Below, piece by piece: positions 16,094 through 24,770 of a stretch of DNA of 64,000 nucleotides (within the stretch, counting starts at the first letter, position 1; each line of letters opens with the position of its first letter). This stretch comes from Sinimarinibacterium sp. NLF-5-8 (GTDB taxonomy: Bacteria > Pseudomonadota > Gammaproteobacteria > Nevskiales > Nevskiaceae): assembly GCF_010092425.1 (NCBI RefSeq), contig NZ_CP048030.1:3136810-3200809 (forward strand), given 5' to 3'. The notes under the pieces are model-generated. The model searched no databases and was not told the DNA's origin. It was given only the letters and a program-made list of their open reading frames with translations. Position numbers and translations under genes: made by a program.

Positions 16094-17076
16094 GACAGAT
16101 TCAGTGCCAGTGCAGAACGAATCCGGCTGAGCATGCCAAAGATGCCGCTGCGCGGCGTGGCGATCTCTGCCGGAGGCGGGGTTTGTGATGTGGCCGTTGC
16201 AGACGCAGCAGGCATCAGCGCGCCGCACAGTGCCGCTGCATTCAGATAGTTGCCGATCACACTCAGCGGAATGGTCGAAACACGCGACAGCTCCAGCGGT
16301 GAAAGATCGGACTGCATCAGCAATGACGTGCAGCGCAGGTCAGAGGTGCGGCGACCGATCAGGCCGAAATCAGGCCAGCGGCGCAGCCGATAGCGACGTT
16401 CAGCGTCGATGGCGCGCAACAGTGTGTTGTCGGAACGGGTGATGCCCAGTCCCCACAGCAACGGTTCTGCCGATTGCGCGACATGCTCGCGATACGCGGT
16501 CAGTCGTGCCTCTACTGCGGTTTGCGCGCGTATTTGCAGATCGTCGGCGGCCAGCAGTTGCGCCAGATCGTCGATCGACAGGCGCTGATGCCAGAACAGT
16601 TGGCGTTTGCTGATGTCGATCCAGCCCTGATGCGCACCGCTATGGATATGGACGATTTTTGCGCCAGGTGTATGCAGCGCGTCATACAACTGCTGGCACA
16701 GGCTGTCGCTTTGCGCCGCTGCACGTGGGAATGCGGGTTGACCCGCCAGCCGTTGTGATGCGGCATCAAGGCAGGCAATCAGGCGGCTGGCGCCAAACGG
16801 ATATTTGAGTGTCAGCGCTTCGGGCTGATCTTCGCTGGCAACGGAGGCAACGAAAACCTGACGGCGCGCATCACTGCGCCTGAGCATTGCCAGTGCCAGC
16901 GTGTTGCTGGCGTCGTAGACGACAACATCGGCAGTCAGTTCATCGGAATACTGCCAAGTGTCGATCGTTCTGCCGCGCAACAGTCCGAGCGTTTCGCGCA
17001 GCGAGACTTCTGCGCGCCAGTCAAACCCGATGCAGGTCAGACGGCGGGGCGAGGCGGGCAAGTTGAGTGCAGTCAT
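16090..17076 (-). CDS. Unrecognised protein, first gene of GTPase/Roadblock operon
   Basis: A 328-aa cytoplasmic protein I do not recognise. The N-terminal 110 residues alternate strands and helices like a degenerate response-regulator receiver: CIGFDWRAEVSLRETLGLL, then ADVVVYDAS with an Asp where the phospho-site would be, then RRQVFVASVAS. The middle holds AKIVHIHSGAHQGWIDISKRQ. The last third has RRWPDFGLIGRRTSD and LSPLELSRVSTIPLSVIGNYLNAAALCGAL, which look like a winged-helix-like domain, followed by a Pro/Thr-rich linker and a short tail. It overlaps the GTPase gene by 4 bp, so the two work together. A signal input or effector for the GTPase is a reasonable guess. Confidence 0.6.
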   Translation of the reverse strand: MTALNLPASPRRLTCIGFDWRAEVSLRETLGLLRGRTIDTWQYSDELTADVVVYDASNTLALAMLRRSDARRQVFVASVASEDQPEALTLKYPFGASRLIACLDAASQRLAGQPAFPRAAAQSDSLCQQLYDALHTPGAKIVHIHSGAHQGWIDISKRQLFWHQRLSIDDLAQLLAADDLQIRAQTAVEARLTAYREHVAQSAEPLLWGLGITRSDNTLLRAIDAERRYRLRRWPDFGLIGRRTSDLRCTSLLMQSDLSPLELSRVSTIPLSVIGNYLNAAALCGALMPAASATATSQTPPPAEIATPRSGIFGMLSRIRSALALNLS

Positions 17077-17203
17077 GGCATTCAGAAAGACGTGGGGACA
17101 ACTGCAGTGTCCCCGAGTTACCGGTGCTGCCAGACTGCTTCAGGGATGAATGGTCAACGGTGCATGACAATAGGCATAAAAGACTGATTACCGCTCACAT
17201 CTA

Positions 17204-17842
17204 TCAATTTTCTTCGGTGAATTGCATGAACAAAGGGCGCATTTTGTTGATGATCAGGCAAAACAAATCGGCGGTTTGTTCGGCGTCGTAAATCGCCGAG
17301 TGTGCCGATTCGGCATCGTGCTCAATCCCGCAGACTTGTAGCGCGCGTGCCAGCACGGTTTGTCCCAGCGCGGCACCCGCCAGAGTGGCGGTATCAAACA
17401 CGCTGAACGGATGGAATGGATTGCGCTTGTATTGCGTGCGCGCCACTGCGGCGTTGATGAAACCAAGATCAAAGTGAGCGTTATGACCGACCAGTACCGC
17501 GCGCTTGCAGCCGTTATCAGAAACCGCTTTGCGGATCGGCTTGAAAATATGCTCAAGCGCATCGCGCTCCTGCATCGCCAGCCGTAAAGGGTTGTCGATC
17601 TTGATGCCGTTGACTTCCAGCGCCGCTTTTTCGATGTTGGCGCCTTCAAACGGCGTGACATGCGCAAACACCGTTTGCCGCCGCACCAGCGTGCCGTCTT
17701 CTTCCAGCCCCAGAATCACCGCCGCAACCTCAAGCAAGGCATCGGTCTGCGCTGAAAAGCCGCCGGTTTCAACATCCACCACCACCGGCAGAAAGCCACG
17801 AAAACGATGACCAATCTTGTGCAGCGGGGTGGGGTTATCCAT
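17204..17842 (-). CDS. rnt: Ribonuclease T
   Basis: A 212-aa DEDDh 3'-exonuclease that trims tRNA and other stable RNA 3' ends and turns over tRNA CCA tails. It begins [18 protein letters not shown] (catalytic Asp and Glu), then has [10 protein letters not shown] (Asp), [17 protein letters not shown] and [17 protein letters not shown] (His/Asp), matching E. coli RNase T closely. I choose the ATG at 17842 (MDNPTPL) by that alignment; an earlier ATG at 17872 adds ten residues. The 328-aa gene follows 127 bp later in the same direction with no visible terminator between. Confidence 0.93.
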   Translation of the reverse strand: MDNPTPLHKIGHRFRGFLPVVVDVETGGFSAQTDALLEVAAVILGLEEDGTLVRRQTVFAHVTPFEGANIEKAALEVNGIKIDNPLRLAMQERDALEHIFKPIRKAVSDNGCKRAVLVGHNAHFDLGFINAAVARTQYKRNPFHPFSVFDTATLAGAALGQTVLARALQVCGIEHDAESAHSAIYDAEQTADLFCLIINKMRPLFMQFTEEN

Positions 17843-18161
17843 TACGACTCTAAGGATATGAAAGGGCGGCAAGGATACTCAAAAATGTGCAGCGCATCGC
17901 CGCGCGGCGTGATCCAGTGCGGCAAAATCGCCTTTGGTGACCCATGCAAACGCGCAACGTCCATCTTTGCCAATCCAGGTGAGCTTGGGCACGGCGGGTT
18001 CCTGTGTTTGGGATAGGTGGGTTTGGGCGTGTTGAACAGCGGGGATGTTGGGTAAAAGTGCGGCAGTTTAACGGCGGCGTGCGTGGCCGTTACAACCTTG
18101 GCGGGGTGGTCAGTCGTATAATCCGCGCCCCTTTGGTTATTTGAATGTAGGTCGCAAGGCG

Positions 18162-19373
18162 ATGAGCAAACCGCGCAAGATTGCGCTCGCGTATTCCGGC
18201 GGGCTGGATACCTCGGTCATCCTCAAGTGGTTGCAGGATGTGTACGACGCGGAGGTGGTGACGTTCACTGCTGACGTCGGGCAGGGTGAGGAACTCGACC
18301 ATGTGCGTCCCAAGGCGCAGCAGTTTGGCGTCAAGGAAATCTTCATTGACGATCTGCGCGAAGAATTTGTCCGCGATTTTGTCTTTCCGATGTTTCGCGC
18401 CAATGCGATTTATGAAGGTGAATACCTGCTGGGCACGTCGATCGCGCGCCCCTTGATTGCCAAGCGCCTGGTAGAGATCGCGCGCCAGACCGGCTGCGAT
18501 GCGATTGCCCACGGTGCCACCGGCAAGGGTAATGACCAGGTGCGTTTTGAGCTGGGCGCGTATGCGCTGTGGCCGGAGGCCAAGGTGATTGCGCCGTGGC
18601 GCGAATGGGATCTGAACTCGCGCGAAAAACTGCTGGCCTACGCCGAACAGCACAACATCCCCATCGCCAAGAAAAAAGACGGCGGCTCACCGTATTCGAT
18701 GGACGCCAACGCGCTGCACATCAGCTACGAAGGCGGCGGTCTGGAAGATCCGTGGTGGTATCCGTCCGATGACATCTGGCGCTTGACGGTGAATCCGGAA
18801 GATGCGCCCAACGAGGCACAGTACATCACCATTGGCTTTGAAAACGGTGATGCGGTGTCGGTGGACGGCCAGCGGATGACGCCGTTTGAGGTGCTTGATA
18901 CCTTGAACAAGGTGGCTGGCAAGCACGGCATTGGTCGGCTGGATATTGTTGAAAACCGCTACGTGGGCATCAAATCGCGCGGCTGTTACGAAACCCCCGG
19001 CGGTACGATTTTGCTCAAGGCGCACCGCGCGATCGAGTCGATCTGCCTGGATCGTGAGCAAGCGCATCTCAAGGACGAGATCATGCCGCGCTACGCCAAG
19101 CTGATTTACAACGGCTACTGGTTCAGCCCCGAGCGGCGCGCGCTGCAAGCCTTGATTGACGATACGCAAACCAAGGTCAACGGCGAAGTGCGGCTCAAGC
19201 TCTACAAGGGCGCGATTTACAACGCCGGTCGGCGTTCTGCCGATTCGTTGTTTGACGCCAGCTTGTCCACGTTTGAAGACGACCATGGCGCGTACAACCA
19301 AAAAGACGCTGAAGGCTTTATTCGCCTGAACGGCCTGCGTCTGCGCACCGCGGCCAAGCGCGACGCGCGCTGA
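18162..19373 (+). CDS. argG: Argininosuccinate synthase
   Basis: A 403-aa enzyme that joins citrulline and aspartate with ATP in arginine synthesis. The ATP-binding loop YSGGLDTSV covers residues 11-19, and the citrulline/aspartate segments [21 protein letters not shown] and GYWFSPE are intact. The ATG at 18162 fits the family; an in-frame ATG at 18141 would add seven residues. A 289-bp gap separates it from rnt, which is divergent, so argG has its own promoter there, though I see no clear operator. A strong terminator follows. Confidence 0.96.
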   Translation: MSKPRKIALAYSGGLDTSVILKWLQDVYDAEVVTFTADVGQGEELDHVRPKAQQFGVKEIFIDDLREEFVRDFVFPMFRANAIYEGEYLLGTSIARPLIAKRLVEIARQTGCDAIAHGATGKGNDQVRFELGAYALWPEAKVIAPWREWDLNSREKLLAYAEQHNIPIAKKKDGGSPYSMDANALHISYEGGGLEDPWWYPSDDIWRLTVNPEDAPNEAQYITIGFENGDAVSVDGQRMTPFEVLDTLNKVAGKHGIGRLDIVENRYVGIKSRGCYETPGGTILLKAHRAIESICLDREQAHLKDEIMPRYAKLIYNGYWFSPERRALQALIDDTQTKVNGEVRLKLYKGAIYNAGRRSADSLFDASLSTFEDDHGAYNQKDAEGFIRLNGLRLRTAAKRDAR

Positions 19374-19389
19374 TTGTTGTTCTCTGTGC

Positions 19390-19424
19390 AAAAGCCGACT
19401 TCTGGTACAGAAGTCGGCTTTTTT
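19390..19424 (+). terminator. Rho-independent terminator after argG
   Basis: A perfect stem (AAAGCCGACTTC paired with GAAGTCGGCTTT) closes a short loop and runs into six T residues, 17 bp after the argG stop. Confidence 0.85.
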
Positions 19425-19450
19425 GTGGGCGCAGCCCTCGCGCCACAAAC

Positions 19451-19473
19451 TTCGCGGCTCAAGCCGCTCCCGC
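19451..19473 (-). repeat. REP-like palindrome, CGCGGCTxAAGCCG type
   Basis: A short imperfect palindrome with core TTCGCGGCTCAAGCCGCTCC. Variants of this core recur at 42351, 42632, 48061, 48257, 49066 and 49316, always between genes, in both directions. This is a typical repetitive extragenic palindrome. Confidence 0.6.
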
Positions 19474-19550
19474 AAGTTTGATTGTGCGTGGGCGCAGCTC
19501 AAGCCGCGAAGCTGTTCCCTCTACCGCTTGCGGGCAAGGGCGCTTGCCAA

Positions 19551-20321
19551 TCACCCGCGATAATCGGCCAGATAGGCAACGATGCGCCGCACCAGTGCCG
19601 TTGGCGCAACGCCAACAAAACTTTGAAAAATATGGGTTTGCATGCCCACCGGCGTGTGTACCGGCGGCTTGCGTTGCTGCGCCAGTTTGAACAAGGCGGC
19701 GGCCACATCCTCGGGCTTGAGCGAGACGCCCATTTTGCTGGCGGCTTTCATGTCGGGGGCATCAGCGACCATTCGGGTGGCGACAAAAATCGGCCACACG
19801 CTGCAAACCTTGATGCCGTAATCCGCCCATTCGATGTTGAGCGCCTCGGTCCAGCCGCGCACAAAAAACTTGCTGGCTGAATAGCTGGCAATCGACGGCT
19901 GGCCGTAAATTGCGGAGGCCGAGCACAGGTTGAGGACGCGCGCGCTGGCGCTGCGGCGCAGATAGGGCAGCGCGGCTTGCGAGCCGGCGACGATGCCTTT
20001 GGTGTTGATGTCGATCAGGCGCGCGTGCTGTTCAAACGGGATTTGCTCAACACGGCCTGCGTACAAAATCCCGGCGTTGTTGATGAGCACATCCAGCGTG
20101 CCGCCTTCGCCGCAAAACGCTTGCAGCGCCGCTTGCCACTGCTGCGGTTCGCGCACGTCCAGTGCAAAGCCCTGGCTGCTGGGGCCGATGTCGGCGGTGG
20201 CTTGCGCCAGTGCATCAGCGTTGATGTCGCCAATGCCAACGGCATACCCTGCGGCGGCAAACTGGCGCGCGGTGGCCAGGCCGATGCCGGCGGCGGCACC
20301 GCTGATAAAAACACGTTTCAT
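19551..20321 (-). CDS. SDR-family oxidoreductase
   Basis: A 256-aa classical short-chain dehydrogenase/reductase. The nucleotide loop GAAAGIG is at 8-14, NNAG at 81-84 and the catalytic YSASK at 147-151, with Ser134 or Ser136 upstream. The cofactor is probably NAD(H), because an Asp (GDIN, 32) follows strand 2. Substrate unknown. The C-terminal helix after residue 190 (GMQTHIFQSFVG) is hydrophobic. It is a single gene pointing away from the CoA transferase gene. Confidence 0.88.
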   Translation of the reverse strand: MKRVFISGAAAGIGLATARQFAAAGYAVGIGDINADALAQATADIGPSSQGFALDVREPQQWQAALQAFCGEGGTLDVLINNAGILYAGRVEQIPFEQHARLIDINTKGIVAGSQAALPYLRRSASARVLNLCSASAIYGQPSIASYSASKFFVRGWTEALNIEWADYGIKVCSVWPIFVATRMVADAPDMKAASKMGVSLKPEDVAAALFKLAQQRKPPVHTPVGMQTHIFQSFVGVAPTALVRRIVAYLADYRG

Positions 20322-20549
20322 CGAAAGTCTCCGAAAATGTCAAAAAGCCGGCGTTATTGTGGTGATTTGTGCGGCAAGCTCACCACCCGCCCCAAAAAGC
20401 CACGGTGATCAACAGCTAACCCATTTGAAGCAAGCCGGAATTGCGCGCATTTGGGTAAGGTCAATCATTATTGTGCCTGCGCTGATCTGCGTGGGGCATC
20501 TTTATCCACTGCGCGCGCCGCGCGCAATGATCAACGCAAAGGACGAGAT

Positions 20550-23054
20550 ATGGCGGGCGTACTGAATCAACTCAAAGTTTTGGATTTGACCTCCGGCATC
20601 GCCGGGCCGATGACGACGATGCTGTTGGGCGACAACGGCGCGGATGTGATCAAGATTGAACCCCCCGGCGGCGATCCTGAGCGCCATCTGGATGGTCCGC
20701 AAAAGCTTGGCTATGCGGTGTGGCAGCGTGGCAAGCGCAGCGCCTTTTTGGATTTGACCAACGCCGCCGATAAAGACGTGCTGCTGGCGCTGGTGAAAAC
20801 CGCCGATATTCTGGTGGAAACCTACGCCCCTGGCGAAGCCGCCAAACTCGGCCTGGATTACGACAGCCTGAGCAAAATCAACCCGCGTTTGATTGTGTGC
20901 TCCATCACCGGCTATGGCCGCAACAACCCGCACAGCAACCGTCCGGCGCTGGATTCGCTGGTGCAGGCGCGCAGTGGTTTGATGTTTGAGCAACGCGGCT
21001 GGGCGGAAGGCGCGCTCAACCACATCAGCGGCTTGCCCGATCCGTATCCCGATCTGGAAATCCCGCAAGAAGACGTGCAGGGCGCCGACCGCGAAGGGCC
21101 GCTGTTCACCGCTTCGCAGTGGCCGAGCCTGGGCGCATTTTTTAACGCCAGCCTTGCCATTGCCGCTGCCGTGCGCGCGCGCGAAATCACCGGCAAAGGC
21201 CAGTGGGTCGAAACCTCGCTGATCCAGGGCGCTATGGCCGGTGCCATGGGCGTGTGGCAGCGCGCGGAAAAACCGGAAAGCCCCGGATTCGACACTTGGA
21301 TTTTGAACAGCAAGTCCTCCAAAGGACACTTTCAGGCCAAAGACGGCAAATGGCTGCATAACTGGGTGCCCAACCCGCGCTTTATTCTGCAAGCCGCCGC
21401 GGGCGACCGCATCAACGCCACGCCTGATCTGACCGTACAAAACGACCCCGATCGCTTTGGCACTGGCCCGGAAGAAATCCTGGTGATGTCGTTCTACCAG
21501 CCGCAGCTGGCCGAGGCCGTGGCCAAGTTCCCGGTGCAAGACTGGATTGACGCCGCCGCCACCGCTGAGATGACCATGCAGCCGGTGCGCAGCATTGAAG
21601 AATCGCTGGCCGATCCGATGTTCCTCAAAGACGGCTGCGTGACCGAAATGCAGCACCCTGAACTGGGCACGATCCGCTGCGTCGGCAACGCCTACAACAT
21701 GAGCGCCACCCAGGGTGCGCCGGGCGCAGCCCCCGTTGCACCCGGTGCCAATACCGACGAAATCAAGGCCGAAGCTGCCAGGATCATCGCCGACGCCAAA
21801 GCCGCACAAGCCAGCGCCACCGGCAAAACGCTCAAGGCGCCGCTGGACGGCATCGTCGTACTCGACCTCGGCCTGGCGATTGCCGGCCCGTTTGGCACCC
21901 AGTTGCTGTCGGACCTGGGCGCTACCGTGATCAAGATCAACGGCCTGTTCGATCTGTTCTGGCACCGCGTGCACATTGCCTACATGGCCAACCGTGGCAA
22001 GCAGAGCATCACGCTCAACCTTAAAGACCCGCGCGCGATGAAGATTTTGCTGGAGCTGGTCAAGCAGGCCGACGTGGTGCAGCACAACATGCGCTATGAC
22101 GCCGCCGAACGCCTCAAGATCGACTACGAATCCCTGAAGCAAATCAACCCCACGCTGATCTACGCCCATTCGCGCGGGTTTGAGCGCGGCGAACGCTCCA
22201 AGCTGCCGGGCAACGACCAGACCGGCGCCTGCCTCACCGGCATCCAGTTTGAAGACGGCGGCATGGGGCGCGAAGGCTTTAATGGCGAAATTGGCCGTCC
22301 GCTGTGGAGCTTCACCAGCTTTGGCGATACCGGCAACGGCTACCTCTCCGCCACCTCGATCGTGCAAGCGATCTACCACCGCGACCGCACCGGCGAAGGT
22401 CAGTTTGTGGATACCTCCATCGTCAACGCCGGCCTGCTCAACACCAGCTATGCGGTGGCCAAACCCGATGGCAGCGGCTTTGAGCGCCCGCGCATCGGCG
22501 GCGATCAGCTCGGCTACAGCGCCTACCACCGCATCTACAAAACCGCTGATTTGTGGCTCTGCGTGGTCGCGCGCAGCGATGCGCAGCGCAGCGCCCTGCT
22601 CAGCACCCTGGGCGCGGCAGACGCCACGCAAATCGGTGACAAACTCGCCGCCCTGGGCGCGCAAGACGCCTTTGCCAAGCTCGATGCCGCTGGCGTGCCG
22701 GTTGAGATCGTCGATCCTGAGTTCTCCCGCCGCCTGCACGATCAAGACTACGCACAAGCGCAGAAATGGGTTGTGTCCTATCCGCATCCGCACATCGGCA
22801 AACTCGACCAGATCGGGCTGCTCTACTCGCTGTCGGATACCCCGGCAGTGGTGCAAGGCCGGCCGCTGATCGTTGGCGAAAATACCCAGGAGATCATGGC
22901 GCGTCTGGGCTACAGCGAAGACGAAATCAACACCATGGAAGCGCAAATGGCCGTTGGTTTTGCCGGTATGCCGCGCATGCCCGCGCGCCCTGCACCGGGC
23001 GATGCGCCCAAAAAAGGGGTGGCCGGCATGATTGAAAAAGAAGCCAATAAATAA
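20550..23054 (+). CDS. Tandem two-domain CaiB/BaiF CoA transferase
   Basis: An 834-aa class III CoA transferase that contains two full-length CaiB/BaiF domains. Domain 1 starts LNQLKVLDLTSGIAGPMTT (about 5) and domain 2 starts LDGIVVLDLGLAIAGPFGTQ (about 430), separated by a Pro/Ala-rich linker near 390-425. Class III enzymes normally work as interlocked dimers of one domain, so this fusion may form the active ring within one chain. Such double proteins are found near lipid or steroid acyl-CoA degradation genes; the acid substrate is unknown. AAAGGA lies 5 bases before the ATG; the frame is open back to 20451 without homology. Confidence 0.88.
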   Translation: MAGVLNQLKVLDLTSGIAGPMTTMLLGDNGADVIKIEPPGGDPERHLDGPQKLGYAVWQRGKRSAFLDLTNAADKDVLLALVKTADILVETYAPGEAAKLGLDYDSLSKINPRLIVCSITGYGRNNPHSNRPALDSLVQARSGLMFEQRGWAEGALNHISGLPDPYPDLEIPQEDVQGADREGPLFTASQWPSLGAFFNASLAIAAAVRAREITGKGQWVETSLIQGAMAGAMGVWQRAEKPESPGFDTWILNSKSSKGHFQAKDGKWLHNWVPNPRFILQAAAGDRINATPDLTVQNDPDRFGTGPEEILVMSFYQPQLAEAVAKFPVQDWIDAAATAEMTMQPVRSIEESLADPMFLKDGCVTEMQHPELGTIRCVGNAYNMSATQGAPGAAPVAPGANTDEIKAEAARIIADAKAAQASATGKTLKAPLDGIVVLDLGLAIAGPFGTQLLSDLGATVIKINGLFDLFWHRVHIAYMANRGKQSITLNLKDPRAMKILLELVKQADVVQHNMRYDAAERLKIDYESLKQINPTLIYAHSRGFERGERSKLPGNDQTGACLTGIQFEDGGMGREGFNGEIGRPLWSFTSFGDTGNGYLSATSIVQAIYHRDRTGEGQFVDTSIVNAGLLNTSYAVAKPDGSGFERPRIGGDQLGYSAYHRIYKTADLWLCVVARSDAQRSALLSTLGAADATQIGDKLAALGAQDAFAKLDAAGVPVEIVDPEFSRRLHDQDYAQAQKWVVSYPHPHIGKLDQIGLLYSLSDTPAVVQGRPLIVGENTQEIMARLGYSEDEINTMEAQMAVGFAGMPRMPARPAPGDAPKKGVAGMIEKEANK

Positions 23055-23094
23055 GGCGCAAGCCCAGCCTGACTGAAGGATGGGATTTCAGACA

Positions 23095-23126
23095 CCGCGC
23101 GATGCCTTGGCATCGCGCGGTTTTTT
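23095..23126 (+). terminator. Rho-independent terminator after the CoA transferase
   Basis: A 12-bp perfect stem CCGCGCGATGCC with a 2-nt loop is followed by six T residues, 40 bp past the stop codon. Confidence 0.88.
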
Positions 23127-23604
23127 GTGGGGGCAGGTGGATTTGAATGGCAGTTGTGGTCTGATTTGCGCGCCGATTCACGACTGAAGCCGCGAAGCTG
23201 TCTGAATGCGCGCGCAAAGTCCCCCAGCCGTCATCCTTGCGCACGCAAGGATCCAGTGCCCGGTTCGGCTATTTACTGAAGGCTTTTCTGGATTGCGGCT
23301 TTCGCCGCAATGACGGGGTGGGTTTGAATGGTGGTTGTGGTTTGATTTGCGCGCCGATTCGCGGCTTCAGCCGTGAATGGCTGCGCGATGTACTCGCAGC
23401 CTCCCCGGCACAGCACTGTGCACACAGTTGCCACAGAGACCACCAGTTGGGGGCGCGACGCCTTTGCCGCGATGGTTGGGGCAAGGCCGTTTTGATGAAG
23501 CCGCGCGCGCGACTCAACTCACCGTCGTCATCCTTGCGCACGCAAGGGTCCCGTGCTGGGCTTGGGGTGACTGATGACGGTTTTTCTGATTTCAGTGCCC
23601 GGCA
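23127..23604. repeat. Non-coding stretch of degenerate repeats
   Basis: No gene is supported here. The stretch holds one complete copy of the roughly 88-bp GTCATCC...ATGACGG repeat (23230-23317) and a partial copy from about 23529. It also has a GGGGGCGCGACGCC/GCGATGGTTGGGG element (about 23450-23480) that recurs in the 48.3 and 49.1 kb regions. ORFs across it only reflect these repeats. Confidence 0.6.
23230..23317 (+). repeat. GTCATCC...ATGACGG dispersed repeat, copy 1
   Basis: An 88-bp element with two nested hairpins. The left one is built on CCTTGCGcacGCAAGG and the right one on GATTGCGGCtttCGCCGCAATG; the ends GTCATCC/ATGACGG are roughly inverted. The same element occurs three times in tandem at 33804-34167 and singly or in pairs at 41301, 42415, 48121 and 49181. 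Confidence 0.8.
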
Positions 23605-24297
23605 TCACGCCGCTTCGGCTTCGTCCGAGAGTTTGATTTGCACCGGGTCGCCTAAAAAACGGGGTTGGGTGCGCAAAAAAAACAGGTCGAGTACGGCTTT
23701 GACGCGGGCGAAGATTTCGCGTGGGGGATTGCGCCGCCCCATGCCGCCGTCGGAGGTGGCGGGGGCGAGGTAGCCGACGGCGTTGATGCCGAGTTTGCGG
23801 GCGAGGAATACCGAACGGTAGCTGTGGTAGCGCTGGGTGATCAGCGTCACCCGCGACAGGCCAAACACGGCTTGCGCGCGTACCATCGAGTCAAAGGTGC
23901 GAAACCCGGCAAAGTCCATGGTGATGGCAGAATCCGGCACGCCGAGCTTGACCAGCGCGCGGTACATCTGGCGCGGTTCGTTGTAGCTGTCGTCGGGATT
24001 GGCGCCGCTGACGATCAGGTGTTTGACCTTGCCGGCTTCGTAGAGCTGGGCGGCGGCGCTGATACGTCCCTTGAATTCGGGACTGGGTTTGCCGTTTTGC
24101 AGGTAGCGGCTGGTGCCGAGCACGATGCCGACATCGTTGAAGGGCAGCAGCGCCCAGTCGGTGTAGATGTAGGCATCGGTGCTGTTGATCACCCAGCGGT
24201 TGCTCAGCACCACCGTCAGAATGAAGAAAAAGACGGTGGCGCCAAGGCCGCGTTTGAGTTTTCGGCGGGTTGAGGGGGTCAAGCGAGCAGGCTCCAC
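23605..24297 (-). CDS. SanA/YdcF-like (DUF218) membrane protein
   Basis: A 230-aa protein with one N-terminal membrane segment (about 17-32) and a DUF218 domain: VGIVLGTSRYLQNGKPSPEFKGRI, HLIVSGANPDD, the FRTFDSMVRAQ helix and LITQRYHSYRSVFLARKLG. The closest known relative by motif is SanA of E. coli, linked to envelope barrier function and vancomycin sensitivity at high temperature. The start overlaps the MAPEG gene by 19 bp. The C-terminal tail (SDEAEAA) abuts the repeat region and looks complete. Confidence 0.8.
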   Translation of the reverse strand: MEPARLTPSTRRKLKRGLGATVFFFILTVVLSNRWVINSTDAYIYTDWALLPFNDVGIVLGTSRYLQNGKPSPEFKGRISAAAQLYEAGKVKHLIVSGANPDDSYNEPRQMYRALVKLGVPDSAITMDFAGFRTFDSMVRAQAVFGLSRVTLITQRYHSYRSVFLARKLGINAVGYLAPATSDGGMGRRNPPREIFARVKAVLDLFFLRTQPRFLGDPVQIKLSDEAEAA

Positions 24298-24683
24298 AGC
24301 AGGTAGGCGAACAGAGCAACCTGGATAAAGTAAAACGTGGCGCGCACCAATACCATCCAGTGGTTGACGGCAATGATATGCGCCGAGCTTTGGGCGATGC
24401 GCGCGTACAGCACAAATGCCGCCACACCATCGACCACGGCGCTTTTGCCCAGGGCGTGTGCGACCAGCACGATGACGGCAAAAATCGGCAGGTTTTCCAG
24501 CGCATTGGCGTGGGCGTGCGCCATCCGGGTCACAATGCCAGGCGAGGCAGCTTTTTCGGCGTTGCGCGTCCAGCTGTCGGCGGGCACGCCACGCAAAATC
24601 TCAATGCCGCGCCAGAGCACGACCAACACAATCAATAGCAGCGTCCACGCTGCAAAACCGAGTAACGCCGTCATTGCCGTCAT
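24279..24683 (-). CDS. MAPEG-family membrane protein
   Basis: A 134-aa protein with four hydrophobic segments. The MAPEG signature is visible in RMAHAHANALENLPIFA (about 53-69), the glutathione-binding region in family enzymes, and in ARIAQSSAHIIAVNHWMVLVR. Family members include microsomal glutathione transferases and small proteins of unknown role. It overlaps the SanA-like gene and so is probably co-transcribed with it. Confidence 0.85.
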   Translation of the reverse strand: MTAMTALLGFAAWTLLLIVLVVLWRGIEILRGVPADSWTRNAEKAASPGIVTRMAHAHANALENLPIFAVIVLVAHALGKSAVVDGVAAFVLYARIAQSSAHIIAVNHWMVLVRATFYFIQVALFAYLLWSLLA

Positions 24684-24770
24684 CGCACTGCTCCATTGGA
24701 TTGGGGTTGAATTTGCATTCTAGCGGGCTATTGGCGGGTTTTTGGGTAGGGTGCGTTTTTTGCGCGCGTT

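Noticed and set aside
20502..22946. 814-aa reading frame antisense to the CoA transferase
   Set aside because: It lies wholly opposite a gene with clear domains and its translation is His/Gln/Arg-rich with no family resemblance. Long antisense frames are common at this GC content.
23237..23773. 178-aa frame downstream of the CoA transferase
   Set aside because: It crosses dispersed repeats and overlaps the end of the SanA-like gene; no motif.
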